Shown here: positions 43,573 through 52,041 of the stretch, in pieces
Position numbering within the stretch: position 1 is the stretch's first letter
Layout: each line of letters opens with the position of its first letter
Source: Rhizobium subbaraonis
GTDB taxonomy: Bacteria > Pseudomonadota > Alphaproteobacteria > Rhizobiales > Rhizobiaceae
Direction: 5' to 3'
Assembly: GCF_900220975.1 (NCBI RefSeq)
Contig: NZ_OBQD01000002.1
Span: 368,461 to 432,460, forward strand
DNA length: 64,000 bases
Position numbers and translations under genes: made by a program
Notes under the pieces: generated by a model
What the model saw: the letters and a program-made list of their open reading frames with translations, nothing else
What the model was told of the DNA's origin: nothing
Database searches by the model: none

Positions 43573-44741
43573 AGGACGTTGCCTACTTCGGCATGATATC
43601 CGCCGCGCTTGAGGAAGCCGGAATCCATCGGCCGGCCCTCGTCGTCGATCTTGAATGCCTGAACGACAATCTGGCCGTCGTAGAAAAAACGATGACGAAC
43701 GGACCGGCCGTTCGCATCGTCGACAAGTCCCTGCCGTCGCTGCCGCTTCTTTCCCATGTGATGCAGAGGCTCGGCACCAACCGGATCATGAGCTTCCATC
43801 TGCCGATTACGGCGGCTGTGCTGCAGGCGTTCCCCGACGCGCACGTCCTGTTTGGAAAGCCCATGCCTGCTGCGGCGGTTGCATCCGCGTTGGCGAAAAC
43901 GGATGCGTCCCGGCAACAGGCCTTTTGCGATCGCGTTACCTGGCTGATCGATACGCCCGAGCGCCTTGCCCAGTACGTATCCCTGGCCGGCTCGCTCGGC
44001 CGGCGGCTGCGCATCGCCTTCGAAATCAACATCGGCATGCAGCGCGGCGGCTTCGACACGCCGCGTGCTCTGGCGCACGCCCTCACCCTCCTTGCCGGAG
44101 GGGAGCGGCTTCTTCAATGCGAGGGGCTGATGGGCTACGAGGCCCATGCGCCGGCCATCCCCGCGCTTTTCGGAGGACCGGGAGCCGCCCTGGCTTCCGC
44201 CCGCAAACGCTATCTGGATTTCGCCGAATGCCTTTCATCCGAGCAGCGCAAGATCCTCAATTCCGGCGGTAGCCAGACAGCACTTGCCTACGCCGGGGAC
44301 GATGTGATCAATGATGTCTCGATCGGATCGGCCCTGCTGAAACCTGTCGACTTCGACAATCCCGCCCTTGCAGGCCTGCAGCCCGCGCTCTTTCTCGCCA
44401 CCCCGGTCCTGAAGGTTCAGCATACTCGCCTGCCAGGCCCTTCCTTCATGACGCCGGTCATGCAAGCGCTGGGCCTGTTTCCGCGCAGGGGCTGTTTTCT
44501 CTACGGTGGCCGTTTCATGGCCGAACCGGTCTTTCCGCAGGGGCTCAGGCGCAATTCCCTGTGGGGCGATTCCTCCAACCAGCAATTGCTTGCCATGCCC
44601 ACAGGATGTCCGCTTGCGCCAGACGACTTCGTCTTCTTCCGCCCCACCCAGTCCGAAGCCGTCCTGCAACATTTCGGTCCGCTTCAGGTCCTCGAAGGCG
44701 GAAGGATCGCGCACGAATGGGCGGTACTGCCGAGCGGATAG
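43569..44741 (+). CDS. DSD1-like PLP-dependent enzyme (alanine racemase fold III)
   Basis: 390 residues. The N-terminal barrel shows PALVVDLECLNDNLAVVEK and the probable Schiff-base Lys in VRIVDKSLPSLPLL, then EINIGMQRGGF and SGGSQT. This is the D-threonine aldolase/D-serine dehydratase (DSD1) branch of fold-type III enzymes. It is translationally coupled to the oxidase gene (ATGA), a pairing seen in other Proteobacteria; the shared pathway is not known. The stop lies 27 bp from the end of convergent repC. Confidence 0.82.
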   Translation: MKDVAYFGMISAALEEAGIHRPALVVDLECLNDNLAVVEKTMTNGPAVRIVDKSLPSLPLLSHVMQRLGTNRIMSFHLPITAAVLQAFPDAHVLFGKPMPAAAVASALAKTDASRQQAFCDRVTWLIDTPERLAQYVSLAGSLGRRLRIAFEINIGMQRGGFDTPRALAHALTLLAGGERLLQCEGLMGYEAHAPAIPALFGGPGAALASARKRYLDFAECLSSEQRKILNSGGSQTALAYAGDDVINDVSIGSALLKPVDFDNPALAGLQPALFLATPVLKVQHTRLPGPSFMTPVMQALGLFPRRGCFLYGGRFMAEPVFPQGLRRNSLWGDSSNQQLLAMPTGCPLAPDDFVFFRPTQSEAVLQHFGPLQVLEGGRIAHEWAVLPSG

Positions 44742-44767
44742 TCTGCGCGCGCCCTTCATCACCTCGA

Positions 44768-45970
44768 TCACTCCAGCGCCTTGATCATCGGCATGATCGA
44801 GAATTGCCCCGCTTCTGCCCGGCGCGTCAGTTCCCGCAGATAGCCGCCCGGTGAGCGGATCTGGTCGGACCGCTGGAGAATTGCAGCAATCACCACCGCG
44901 GCCGAACTTTCGCCCAGCGCGACGCGGGCTTTTTCATAGGCGTCTGGCGAAATGCCGAGCATGGAGCGGACCAACGCCGCCGTGCGGGTCAAATCGGCCC
45001 AGGTCGAGATATCATCCTTCGCATAGGCCTTGATTTCAGGGCAGGCCGCCAAAACCCGTCTCAGGCTGATCGCTATCCCCTTGCGCTCCGGTGCGGATCT
45101 GTCCGCCTGCGGCTCCACCTGTTTAGTGTCATGGCCGTTTATTTCAAATGTGAAGTCTGCATTTGAATTCTGAATATGCCGCTCGTTTTGAACGTCATTG
45201 GCGCTCATTTCTTCGTTCGAGAGCGAATTCAGGTACTCCTCCTCCACTCGCAGACGCAGCGTCAGCAGGGCACTTTTCCGCTCGATCAATGTCTCTGCGC
45301 CAGTCGTCCGCCCCAGCCTTCCGGAGAGCGCCGCGAGTTCCAATTGATGCTCCGCCCAGGAGCCCCTGCGCCCTTCCGTCAGGGCCGCCTCAATGATCTT
45401 GGCGACATCCCGCAGGTGGATGGTCACCTCCGCGCGCAGGGCTTGCAGCCGCCTGGCTTCGGCACGCGCCTGCTCTGCCCTTTCGTGGATCACCGTCGCC
45501 ATCAGCGCCAGCGGCGCCAGATCGAAGCCAAACGCCTCGTCTATGAGGCCGCGCTCGTCTCGCCGGCAATAGCGCTTGCCGTTGGGGCTGTCGCGGCGCA
45601 GCAGCATGCCTGCCTGCTGCAACAGTGCCAGATGACGGCGAAGGGTCGCCGGCGCCATGCCGCGCGAGCGCACCGAGAGCTCCGCGTTCGACGGGAAGAC
45701 GACGATCGGCGCGCGGCCGTCGAGGATCTTGTCGGGATGGAAGGTCAGAAGCGCCTCCAGGACGGCGATCGTACGGTCCGACAGACCGAATGCGCTGCGC
45801 GCCTCGGTCAGCGCCCGCAAAAGCTGCCATTTCTCGGCCGTGCCGGTCTCGTTGCCCCCGCTATCCGAGGCAAGCTTTGCCTGCGCATCCAAAACCCGCT
45901 TCTGCATCGCAAAAATACGCGCAGACATCCGTCCGCCGCCAAATGGCGTCGTTGCCAGTCTCTCCGTCAT
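44768..45970 (-). CDS. repC: Replication initiator RepC
   Basis: 400 residues. The N-terminal winged-helix half (residues 15-180) is characteristic: FGGGRMSARIF, KWQLLRALTEARSAFGLSDRTIAVLEALLTFHP, IVVFPSNAELSVRSRGMAPATLRRHLALLQQAGMLLRRDSPNGKRY, then FGFDLAPLALMATVI. It ends YLRELTRRAEAGQFSI. The ATG at 45970 follows GGAGAGGG. RepC binds the origin inside its own gene, here probably the AT-rich stretch at about 45120-45240. repA lies upstream on the same strand but repB, normally between them, is missing. Confidence 0.93.
   Translation of the reverse strand: MTERLATTPFGGGRMSARIFAMQKRVLDAQAKLASDSGGNETGTAEKWQLLRALTEARSAFGLSDRTIAVLEALLTFHPDKILDGRAPIVVFPSNAELSVRSRGMAPATLRRHLALLQQAGMLLRRDSPNGKRYCRRDERGLIDEAFGFDLAPLALMATVIHERAEQARAEARRLQALRAEVTIHLRDVAKIIEAALTEGRRGSWAEHQLELAALSGRLGRTTGAETLIERKSALLTLRLRVEEEYLNSLSNEEMSANDVQNERHIQNSNADFTFEINGHDTKQVEPQADRSAPERKGIAISLRRVLAACPEIKAYAKDDISTWADLTRTAALVRSMLGISPDAYEKARVALGESSAAVVIAAILQRSDQIRSPGGYLRELTRRAEAGQFSIMPMIKALE
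45120..45240. other. Probable replication origin inside repC (AT-rich stretch)
   Basis: Within an otherwise GC-rich gene this segment is clearly AT-rich (words such as TTTATTTCAAATGTGAAG and CATTTGAATTCTGAATATG). In repABC-type plasmids oriV is an AT-rich region in the middle to 3' part of repC, which matches here. The codons it uses (SNEEMSANDVQNERHIQNSN) differ in composition from the rest of the protein. Confidence 0.65.
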
Positions 45971-46183
45971 GGTCGTCCCTCTCCAGGAGGCAAGAGGCCG
46001 GACCTGACGTCGCACCAAAGCATCCGCGTGTTCGACGGAACCGCAGACAGGGCCAATCCCTTGAAATGTTGAAGCTTTTCAGCTCATCAGTTCAGGAGGC
46101 TGGGCAATATGATCCACACCCTGCCAACGGGTAAAACCGTGCAGGCGCTTGACTTTGGCTGTCGGAAGTGATTCTCTCTCATT

Positions 46184-46233
46184 GCTACATTGAAGAGGGC
46201 TTCCGGAATGGCGACGTTTTGGAGGCCTTTTTT
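46184..46233 (+). ncRNA. Counter-transcribed RNA (incompatibility alpha) in the repA-repC interval
   Basis: On the strand opposite repC a terminator hairpin GGCTTCC ... GGAGGCC (46198-46204 and 46221-46227, one G-U pair) is followed by TTTTTT (46228-46233). Upstream is TTGACT at 46149 as a -35-like element, with a weak -10 (TTCTCT) 17 bp later. This gives a transcript of about 50 nt, the size and place of the ctRNA that represses repC in repABC plasmids. Confidence 0.75.
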
Positions 46234-46383
46234 CTTGCTTCGATTCCTTCCGTTTCGGTTTCACTATATCCGCCGGCGTGATGGCCGGGCGGGTATGCTT
46301 GCAGCCGCCTCCTGTCCGTCAGGAACGAGGCTGCGCATTGCTTGAACGTGCGCCGGAGCAGCCGGGCACCGGCTCATGCACCA

Positions 46384-47628
46384 TCACTGCCGTCCCCAGG
46401 CCTGCAACATCAGAGACTCGATCTCGGCATTGACGGCGTTCATGCTTTCCATCGCCCGGTCATAGGTCGCACGGGTGAAGTTTTCCCGGCCCACTTCGTA
46501 GAGCGTCTCCTTGGTCAGGCCGGCATCGGAGATCGCGGTGGATTTCACCATCGGCGCCGTCAGCACCCTGTCGCCGAAGAGCGAGCGCATCAGGCCGACG
46601 ATCTGTGCCTGCGGGCCATCGTTGGGCTCGAAGCGGGTGACGAGGTAGCGCAGGAAATCGAAGTTCAACCGCCCGCCCGCCTCGCGCACGACCGCGAGCA
46701 GGTCAGAGGTCATGAACAGGAACTGGCTCATCGAGGCCACGTCGAGCATCTGAGGATGGACCGTGACGATGACCGACGTCGAGGCGCATAGGGCCGAAAG
46801 CGTGAGATAGCCGAGCTGCGGAGGGCAATCGAGCACCACCACGTCGTAGTCCTGCTCGACGCTACGCAGTGCTGCATGTACGCGAGCGAAGAACAGCGGC
46901 TGCCCCGGAGCATTCGCCTGGCGGTTTGCCAACGCCCGCGGCGTGACATGCTCGAACTCCTGCAGCTCCAGATTGCCCGGCACCAGATCGAGACCGTCGA
47001 AATAGGTCTTGCGGATGATGTCCTTCAGCGGACGAGCTTCGTCGTCGTATCGAATGGCGCCGTAGAGCGTATCGTTGCCGTCGAGATCAAGTTCGGGCTG
47101 GTAGCCGAAGAGCGCCGAAAGGGAGGCCTGCGGGTCGAGATCGATGGCCAGTACCCGGTAGCCGGCAAGGGCGAGATATTGCGCCAGATGAGCGGCAGAC
47201 GTCGTCTTCCCCGAACCGCCCTTGAAGTTGGTGGTCGCGATCACCTGCAAATGCTCGCCGCGTCCGGCGTCGCGCCACTTGCGGTAGCCACGGGCCTTCG
47301 CGGCATTGCCCTTGGCGACGGCCTGGTCGGCCAGATGCGCCCGCAGAGCATTGATGTCGGACAGGGAGTAGAAGCGACGCCCGCCGGCGCCCGTTTCCGG
47401 CTGCGGTCCCTCGCCAGCAAGCGAAAGCTGTCGAAGATATCCATCCGAGACGCCGATGAGCCTTGCCGCCTCCCCGGAGGTGAAGCTTCGCAGCACCTTC
47501 TTGGCGGTAGGAGGAAAGAACCGCTCACGCATCGCCTGCAACTGCGCCGACAGAATGCGCGCATCCATCGCGATCGCCTCGTCGGCGGCCGGTTCCGCAT
47601 TCCCGCTCAAATTCGGCGCCATCGCCAT
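46384..47628 (-). CDS. repA: Plasmid partition/regulation ATPase RepA
   Basis: 414 residues. Residues 45-95 form a MerR-like DNA-binding region (KKVLRSFTSGEAARLIGVSDGYLRQL ... FYSLSDINALR), then the ParA-type P-loop FKGGSGKTT (135-143), VLAIDLDPQASLSALFG, VVLDCPPQLGYLTLSAL and VTRFEPNDGPQ. This is RepA of the repABC family, which drives segregation and represses the operon. The ATG at 47628 follows GGAAGG; an in-frame start at 47739 is judged too far upstream. It is followed by a 413-bp gap and repC. No RepB partner is present, so partition by this RepA needs RepB from another replicon or does not occur. Confidence 0.93.
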   Translation of the reverse strand: MAMAPNLSGNAEPAADEAIAMDARILSAQLQAMRERFFPPTAKKVLRSFTSGEAARLIGVSDGYLRQLSLAGEGPQPETGAGGRRFYSLSDINALRAHLADQAVAKGNAAKARGYRKWRDAGRGEHLQVIATTNFKGGSGKTTSAAHLAQYLALAGYRVLAIDLDPQASLSALFGYQPELDLDGNDTLYGAIRYDDEARPLKDIIRKTYFDGLDLVPGNLELQEFEHVTPRALANRQANAPGQPLFFARVHAALRSVEQDYDVVVLDCPPQLGYLTLSALCASTSVIVTVHPQMLDVASMSQFLFMTSDLLAVVREAGGRLNFDFLRYLVTRFEPNDGPQAQIVGLMRSLFGDRVLTAPMVKSTAISDAGLTKETLYEVGRENFTRATYDRAMESMNAVNAEIESLMLQAWGRQ

Positions 47629-47789
47629 ACTCGCCCTTCCAACCTGCGGACTGCTGCCCCCGCGCCGAATTCCCCCGGAATACGCAAGGCGGCAAGACGA
47701 AACACTCGCGGGTGTTGCCTCGCTTCGCGCTAACGTCATATTTCCAATCTAACAGTGAAGCCGCAAGGTAACGGCAAAAACCGGATAGA

Positions 47790-47817
47790 TCGCACTTTTC
47801 CGTTAGGGACGGTGCGA
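47790..47817. promoter_or_regulatory. TCGCAC-N16-GTGCGA dyad upstream of repA
   Basis: The 293-bp interval between repA and the MarR gene is more AT-rich than its surroundings. It contains this dyad about 165 bp ahead of the repA start. It may be a RepA-type operator. No perfect parS-like GTT-N4-GC-N4-AAC palindrome was found here or after repC. Confidence 0.4.
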
Positions 47818-47921
47818 CGATTCCCGATTCCCGTCAAGGCGTTTTTGGTTAACGGTGGCAGGCGGACAGCTCGGAAGCAAAAGCTTTTCCGATACTTATG
47901 CGGATGCCCGCAGCGCGGACG

Positions 47922-48380
47922 TCATACGGAGAGCCGCGCGAGAAGCAGCATGAATGCCTCGCGTGCCTTCGCGCCGCCGAGTCTGGCGGTGCATTCGGCC
48001 TCGAACGTCTCCTCGGCCGCGCAAATCTCCTTGACGAAGGCATCGCCCGCCGCGGTCAGGTACAGGGCATTCGAGCGCTTGTCCTGTGCGGAGGGGCGCC
48101 GCTCCATCAGGTGCCTGGCTTCCAGCGAATTGATCAGCGGCACGAAATTCGCGCGTTGCATTCCCAACGCGTCAGCGATCTCAGTCTGCTTGCGCCCCGG
48201 GTTCGATGCGATGAGCAACAGCACGCCATATTCGCCGGGCGTGATGCCGAAATCGGAGAAACGCGACTGGAAACGTCGGCCGAGAAGGGTCTGGGAACGC
48301 CTGATCTGGAACAGCACGCTGCGATCGATCAATGAAATATCGAGACCACTCCTGTCATCGATCACCACAGTCGCACTCAT
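47922..48380 (-). CDS. MarR-family regulator
   Basis: 152 residues from the ATG at 48380. Winged helix: LGRRFQSRFSDFGITPGEYGVLLLIASNPGRKQTEIADALGMQRANFVPLINSLEARHLMERRPSAQDKRSNALYLT, a full MarR signature including the DKR wing. It stands between repA and an aminotransferase gene on the same strand, about 130 bp from the latter. It may be autoregulated; target unknown. Confidence 0.9.
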   Translation of the reverse strand: MSATVVIDDRSGLDISLIDRSVLFQIRRSQTLLGRRFQSRFSDFGITPGEYGVLLLIASNPGRKQTEIADALGMQRANFVPLINSLEARHLMERRPSAQDKRSNALYLTAAGDAFVKEICAAEETFEAECTARLGGAKAREAFMLLLARLSV

Positions 48381-48513
48381 CTGGCGTCTCCCTCGCCGTT
48401 GCCAAGGCGAGGCTCCACCCAAATGCCCCGTTTTGCAATATGCATACTGGGAGTAGCAGGCACACGCTTGGGGATAATACGATTAGCTTCACATGTTCAG
48501 CAATGCCGCGTGC

Positions 48514-49689
48514 TCACGCGGCACCGCTGAAGCCCTGCAGCCGGGCGCGCAGCAGCCGGATCGTCGTTGCATCAGCGTTCGCGAAGGCGAAGCGCAGATA
48601 CCGCTCCTGCCCCGGACCGAAATAGCTTCCCGGCAGGCAGAGAACGCCGCTTTCCTTTGCCAGCCGCTCGGCCACTTCGGCGGAGGAGCGTTCGGCAAAG
48701 GGATGGCGGATGAAGGCGAAATAGGCCCCGAGGGCGCCGAGCGTCCAGCCGTTCAGGCCGTCCATCGTCTCCCGCAGCGCCTGCGCGCGCCGGGCGATTT
48801 CCTGTCGGTTCTCCTCCCGCCAGTCGCCAAGCAGTGGCAAGGCATCGGCGACGGCGATCTGGGCTGAGCGCGGCGGGCAGATCTGAATGTTGTCCATGAT
48901 CTTGGCCACCTGCTCGACGACCGCCGGGCCGGCGGTGATCGCACCAAGACGGTGGCCCGGTATGCAGAACGACTTCGAGAAGCTGTAGAGGCCGATCAAC
49001 GTCGCTTCCCAGCCGGGCTTCTGGAACAGCGCATGCGGACGCATTCCGGCTTCGGGCAGGAAGTCGCGATAGGTCTCGTCGAGGATCAGCCAGATCCCTT
49101 GCGAACGGCAGAGCTCGAACACGGACGACAACAGCTCCGGCGGATAGACTGCACCGGTCGGATTGTTGGGAGAGACCAGCGCCAGCGCGCGCACGTCCGG
49201 CGTGATCGCAGCCCTCAGTTCCGCAAGATCGGGCAGGAAACCATTCGCACGATCGCACGGCGCAAGCCGCACCTTCACGCCGAGCATGGCCAGCGTCGTT
49301 TCCTGGTTAAAGTAGTAGGGATCCGTCATCAGCACGGTGTCACCGGCGCCGGCGACCGCCATCGCGGCGCAGACGAAGGCCTGGTTGCAACCCGAGGTGA
49401 CATGAATGTTTTCAGCGGCAAGCGGAGCCCCGTAGACCGCCGCGACATGCGCGCCATAGGCGCGCCGCAAGCGATCCTCGCCCTCGATGGGACCGTACCC
49501 CGTCCATGAAGCCGAGCCGGCGTATTCCCCCAGCAACCGCAGCATCTGCGGATGCGCCGGATAGCCGGGCACCGCCTGCGACAGATCGATGAGGGGACCG
49601 CTGCGGCCGTCATAGGAGCGCCCCCAGGCGAATACGGTTGGGATCGGCGGCGCTGCGAGCGTTTCCACGGCAGGATTGAATTTCGGCAT
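48514..49689 (-). CDS. Class I/II aminotransferase
   Basis: 391 residues of fold-type I PLP enzymes. VTSGCNQAFVCAAMAVAGAGDTVLMTDPYYFNQE, SPNNPTGAVY, ILDETYRDF and the Schiff-base Lys in YSFSKSFCIPGHR are present, and RYLRFAFAN holds the substrate Arg. It lies 24 bp after the LysR gene on the same strand, so they are co-transcribed; the ureohydrolase-transporter operon is divergent from LysR. An amino donor such as arginine or GABA would suit that context, but it is only inferred. Confidence 0.88.
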   Translation of the reverse strand: MPKFNPAVETLAAPPIPTVFAWGRSYDGRSGPLIDLSQAVPGYPAHPQMLRLLGEYAGSASWTGYGPIEGEDRLRRAYGAHVAAVYGAPLAAENIHVTSGCNQAFVCAAMAVAGAGDTVLMTDPYYFNQETTLAMLGVKVRLAPCDRANGFLPDLAELRAAITPDVRALALVSPNNPTGAVYPPELLSSVFELCRSQGIWLILDETYRDFLPEAGMRPHALFQKPGWEATLIGLYSFSKSFCIPGHRLGAITAGPAVVEQVAKIMDNIQICPPRSAQIAVADALPLLGDWREENRQEIARRAQALRETMDGLNGWTLGALGAYFAFIRHPFAERSSAEVAERLAKESGVLCLPGSYFGPGQERYLRFAFANADATTIRLLRARLQGFSGAA

Positions 49690-49713
49690 GACGGTTCTTC
49701 CGGAGCGTGCGCG

Positions 49714-50733
49714 TTACGCGCGGGCTTTGCGTTTCGGGGTTGCAATGGGGCGCCCGCTTGGGGCGGAAACAGGTTTGAAATTGTCCTCAGCGCGCGCTGC
49801 GCGACCGCGCAGCAGCGTGCGCGCCGAAGTCTGGGGTTCGGGCAGGCTGTCTTCCTCCAGCGTCGCGAAGAGCCAGTCGATGAAGACCCTGACAATCGGT
49901 GCGGCGCGCACCTCCTGCCGGCAGGCGACGTAGAATGCGTCGTTTGCCGGCACCGACAGATCGAATGGCACCACGAGCTCGCCACGTGTGATCAGGCTCG
50001 CCGCCGTGATGCTGTCGCCAAGTGCTATGCCTTGTCCGTGCAGTGCCGCCTCGGTCGAAAGCCGCGCATCGCTCATATGGAGCTGCCGGCTTCGGACAAG
50101 GTCCGCGGCATCGGCTGCGGCAAACCAGGTATTCCATTCGCGCCCGTCCTGATCCCCATGCAGCAAGGTATGATCGGAAAGATCTCGCACTGAGCGCAGC
50201 GGCCGGCTGTTGAGCAGGGTCGGGCTTGCGACGGGAAAGAGGCGCAGGTTGCGCCAGAGCCGCGTCCAGCAATCCGGCCAATTGCCATCGCCATAGAGGA
50301 TCGAAACGTCCACATCGCGCGAATAGAGCGGCCCCGTATCGTTGGAGGCCACCAGGCTGAGTTTCACCTCAGGGTATTGCTCGATGAAACGGTCGAGCCG
50401 GGGAATGATCCAGAACGACAGCAGGGCGGGCACGCAGGTGATCGTCAGGGAGCCGCTTGTGGCCGGCCGCTTCATTAAGGCGGTGGCGGCCGCAATCCCG
50501 CCGAACGCCTCCGTCACCGCCGGCAGAAGCAGCGCGCCCTGCGAGGTCAGTTTCAGCCGCTTGCCGCTGCGATCAAACAGTGTCGCGTCCAGCGATTCCT
50601 CGAGCGTGCGGATCTGATGGCTGATTGCGCCATGGGTCACGTTGAGCTCACGCGCCGCCGCGGACACCGTGCCGCGCCGAGCGGCGGCCTCGAAGGCGCG
50701 CAGGGGATTGAGGGGCGGCAGGCGGCTCGACAT
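49714..50733 (-). CDS. LysR-family regulator (GcvA-like)
   Basis: 339 residues. LPPLNPLRAFEAAARRGTVSAAARELNVTHGAISHQIRTLEESLDATLFDRSGKRLKLTSQG is the helix-turn-helix of the GcvA subgroup. The effector domain runs to about 300, then a basic C-terminal tail (KPVSAPSGRPIATPKRKARA) not typical of the family. Divergent from the ureohydrolase gene with a TCACATGTGA palindrome between, so it likely controls the guanidino-compound operon and the aminotransferase. Confidence 0.88.
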   Translation of the reverse strand: MSSRLPPLNPLRAFEAAARRGTVSAAARELNVTHGAISHQIRTLEESLDATLFDRSGKRLKLTSQGALLLPAVTEAFGGIAAATALMKRPATSGSLTITCVPALLSFWIIPRLDRFIEQYPEVKLSLVASNDTGPLYSRDVDVSILYGDGNWPDCWTRLWRNLRLFPVASPTLLNSRPLRSVRDLSDHTLLHGDQDGREWNTWFAAADAADLVRSRQLHMSDARLSTEAALHGQGIALGDSITAASLITRGELVVPFDLSVPANDAFYVACRQEVRAAPIVRVFIDWLFATLEEDSLPEPQTSARTLLRGRAARAEDNFKPVSAPSGRPIATPKRKARA

Positions 50734-50748
50734 CGCGTCCTGTTGTGC

Positions 50749-50758
50749 TCACATGTGA
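50749..50758. promoter_or_regulatory. TCACATGTGA palindrome, candidate LysR site
   Basis: A perfect 10-bp palindrome 16 bp upstream of the LysR start. A related half-site TCTCACGTAA follows 7 bp on. Both lie in the 183-bp divergent interval. Confidence 0.5.
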
Positions 50759-50916
50759 ATTTTTCTCACGTAAAATGCTACAACATCGTCAATTGCTTTT
50801 CCAATCGATTTGTTACGTAATGACGAAAAGAAGGGCAGAAGCCCGGGGGAACAATAAAACGGCAGCCCAAGCCCAGCCCCCGTGCGCCCCACGGTCAAAC
50901 AAGAGCGAGGCGAGAC

Positions 50917-51975
50917 ATGGCGTTCGACGAGGGCAAGCTTCAGGCACTGCGGGAAAAATTCGGAGACGGCCACGGCGGCGACATCTTCGACCCGGCCTTC
51001 CGCAAGGTCGCCGACAAGATCTTCTCCAAGAGCGGCACGCGGCTTGCGCCTTTTGCGGGCGTTCCGACCTTCCTGAGCGCGCCCTATCTCCCTGTCGATG
51101 CGGAAAAGCCGGACTTCGGCGACCTGCAGGTGGCGATCACCGGTGTACCGATGGACCTCGGCGTCACCAACCGCCCGGGCTCCCGCTTCGGGCCACGTGC
51201 CATGCGCACCATCGAGCGCATCGGCCCTTACAACCATGTGCTTGACTGCGCCCCGGTGCAGGACCTGCGCGTGGCCGACATCGGCGACGTGCCCTTCCGC
51301 AGCCGCTACCGCCTGGAGATGAGCCACGAGGACATCGAGAAGCGCTTCAATCAGATCGTTGACGCCGGTGTCATTCCGCTCGCGGTCGGCGGCGACCACT
51401 CGATTACCCACCCGATCATGAAGGCAGTCGGCAAGAAGCAGCCGGTCGGCATGATCCATATCGACGCGCACTGCGATACCAGCGGCTCTTTCGACGGCAC
51501 CAAGTTCCATCATGGGGGGCCGTTCCGCAACGCCGTCCTCGACGGCGTGCTCGATCCAACCCGCACCATCCAGATCGGCATTCGCGGCTCCTCCGAATAT
51601 CTGTGGGAGTTCTCCTATGAATCCGGCATGACGGTGATCCATGCGGAAGATGTCGCCGGCATGGGCATTCCGGCCATCATCGAAAAGGCGAAGGCGATCG
51701 TCGGCGACGGGCCCACCTACCTTTCCTTCGATATCGACAGCCTCGATCCGAGCTTTGCGCCGGGGACGGGCACGCCGGAAATCGGCGGCCTGACGTCGCG
51801 CGAGGTTCTTGAACTCATCCGCGGGCTGAAGGGTGTCAACCTGGTGGGCGGCGACGTCGTCGAGGTGGCCCCGCAATACGACGCCACGACCAACACAGCC
51901 CATGCCGGCGCACAGGTTCTGTTCGAAATCCTCAGCCTGATGGTTTTCAGCCCTTCCGTCGCGGCAAAGGCCTGA
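50917..51975 (+). CDS. Ureohydrolase (agmatinase/guanidinobutyrase type)
   Basis: 352 residues of the arginase superfamily: GGDHSITHPIM, IDAHCDTSG (binuclear Mn ligands), and SFDIDSLDPSFAPGTGTPEIGG. Length is longer than E. coli SpeB because of about 45 extra N-terminal residues, as in rhizobial agmatinase and guanidinobutyrase-type proteins. It removes urea from a guanidino group. Followed by a Pot-type ABC importer and a carbon-nitrogen hydrolase on the same strand, which together suggest use of an imported guanidino compound such as agmatine or guanidinobutyrate. Start ATG 50917 has GAGGCGAG ahead. Confidence 0.9.
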   Translation: MAFDEGKLQALREKFGDGHGGDIFDPAFRKVADKIFSKSGTRLAPFAGVPTFLSAPYLPVDAEKPDFGDLQVAITGVPMDLGVTNRPGSRFGPRAMRTIERIGPYNHVLDCAPVQDLRVADIGDVPFRSRYRLEMSHEDIEKRFNQIVDAGVIPLAVGGDHSITHPIMKAVGKKQPVGMIHIDAHCDTSGSFDGTKFHHGGPFRNAVLDGVLDPTRTIQIGIRGSSEYLWEFSYESGMTVIHAEDVAGMGIPAIIEKAKAIVGDGPTYLSFDIDSLDPSFAPGTGTPEIGGLTSREVLELIRGLKGVNLVGGDVVEVAPQYDATTNTAHAGAQVLFEILSLMVFSPSVAAKA

Positions 51976-52041
51976 CATAGAATATAAAATGGGAACGCGC
52001 CGGGCGCTTTCGCCGTCCGGCAAGAAAAACGGAGAAAAGAA

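Noticed and set aside
46068..46083. GTTGAAGCTTTTCAGC as a parS-like site
   Set aside because: Does not meet the GTT-N4-GC-N4-AAC pattern; symmetry is weak.
46019..46383. Possible truncated repB between repA and repC
   Set aside because: No RepB or ParB motif in any frame; the interval is explained by the counter-transcribed RNA and leader of repC.
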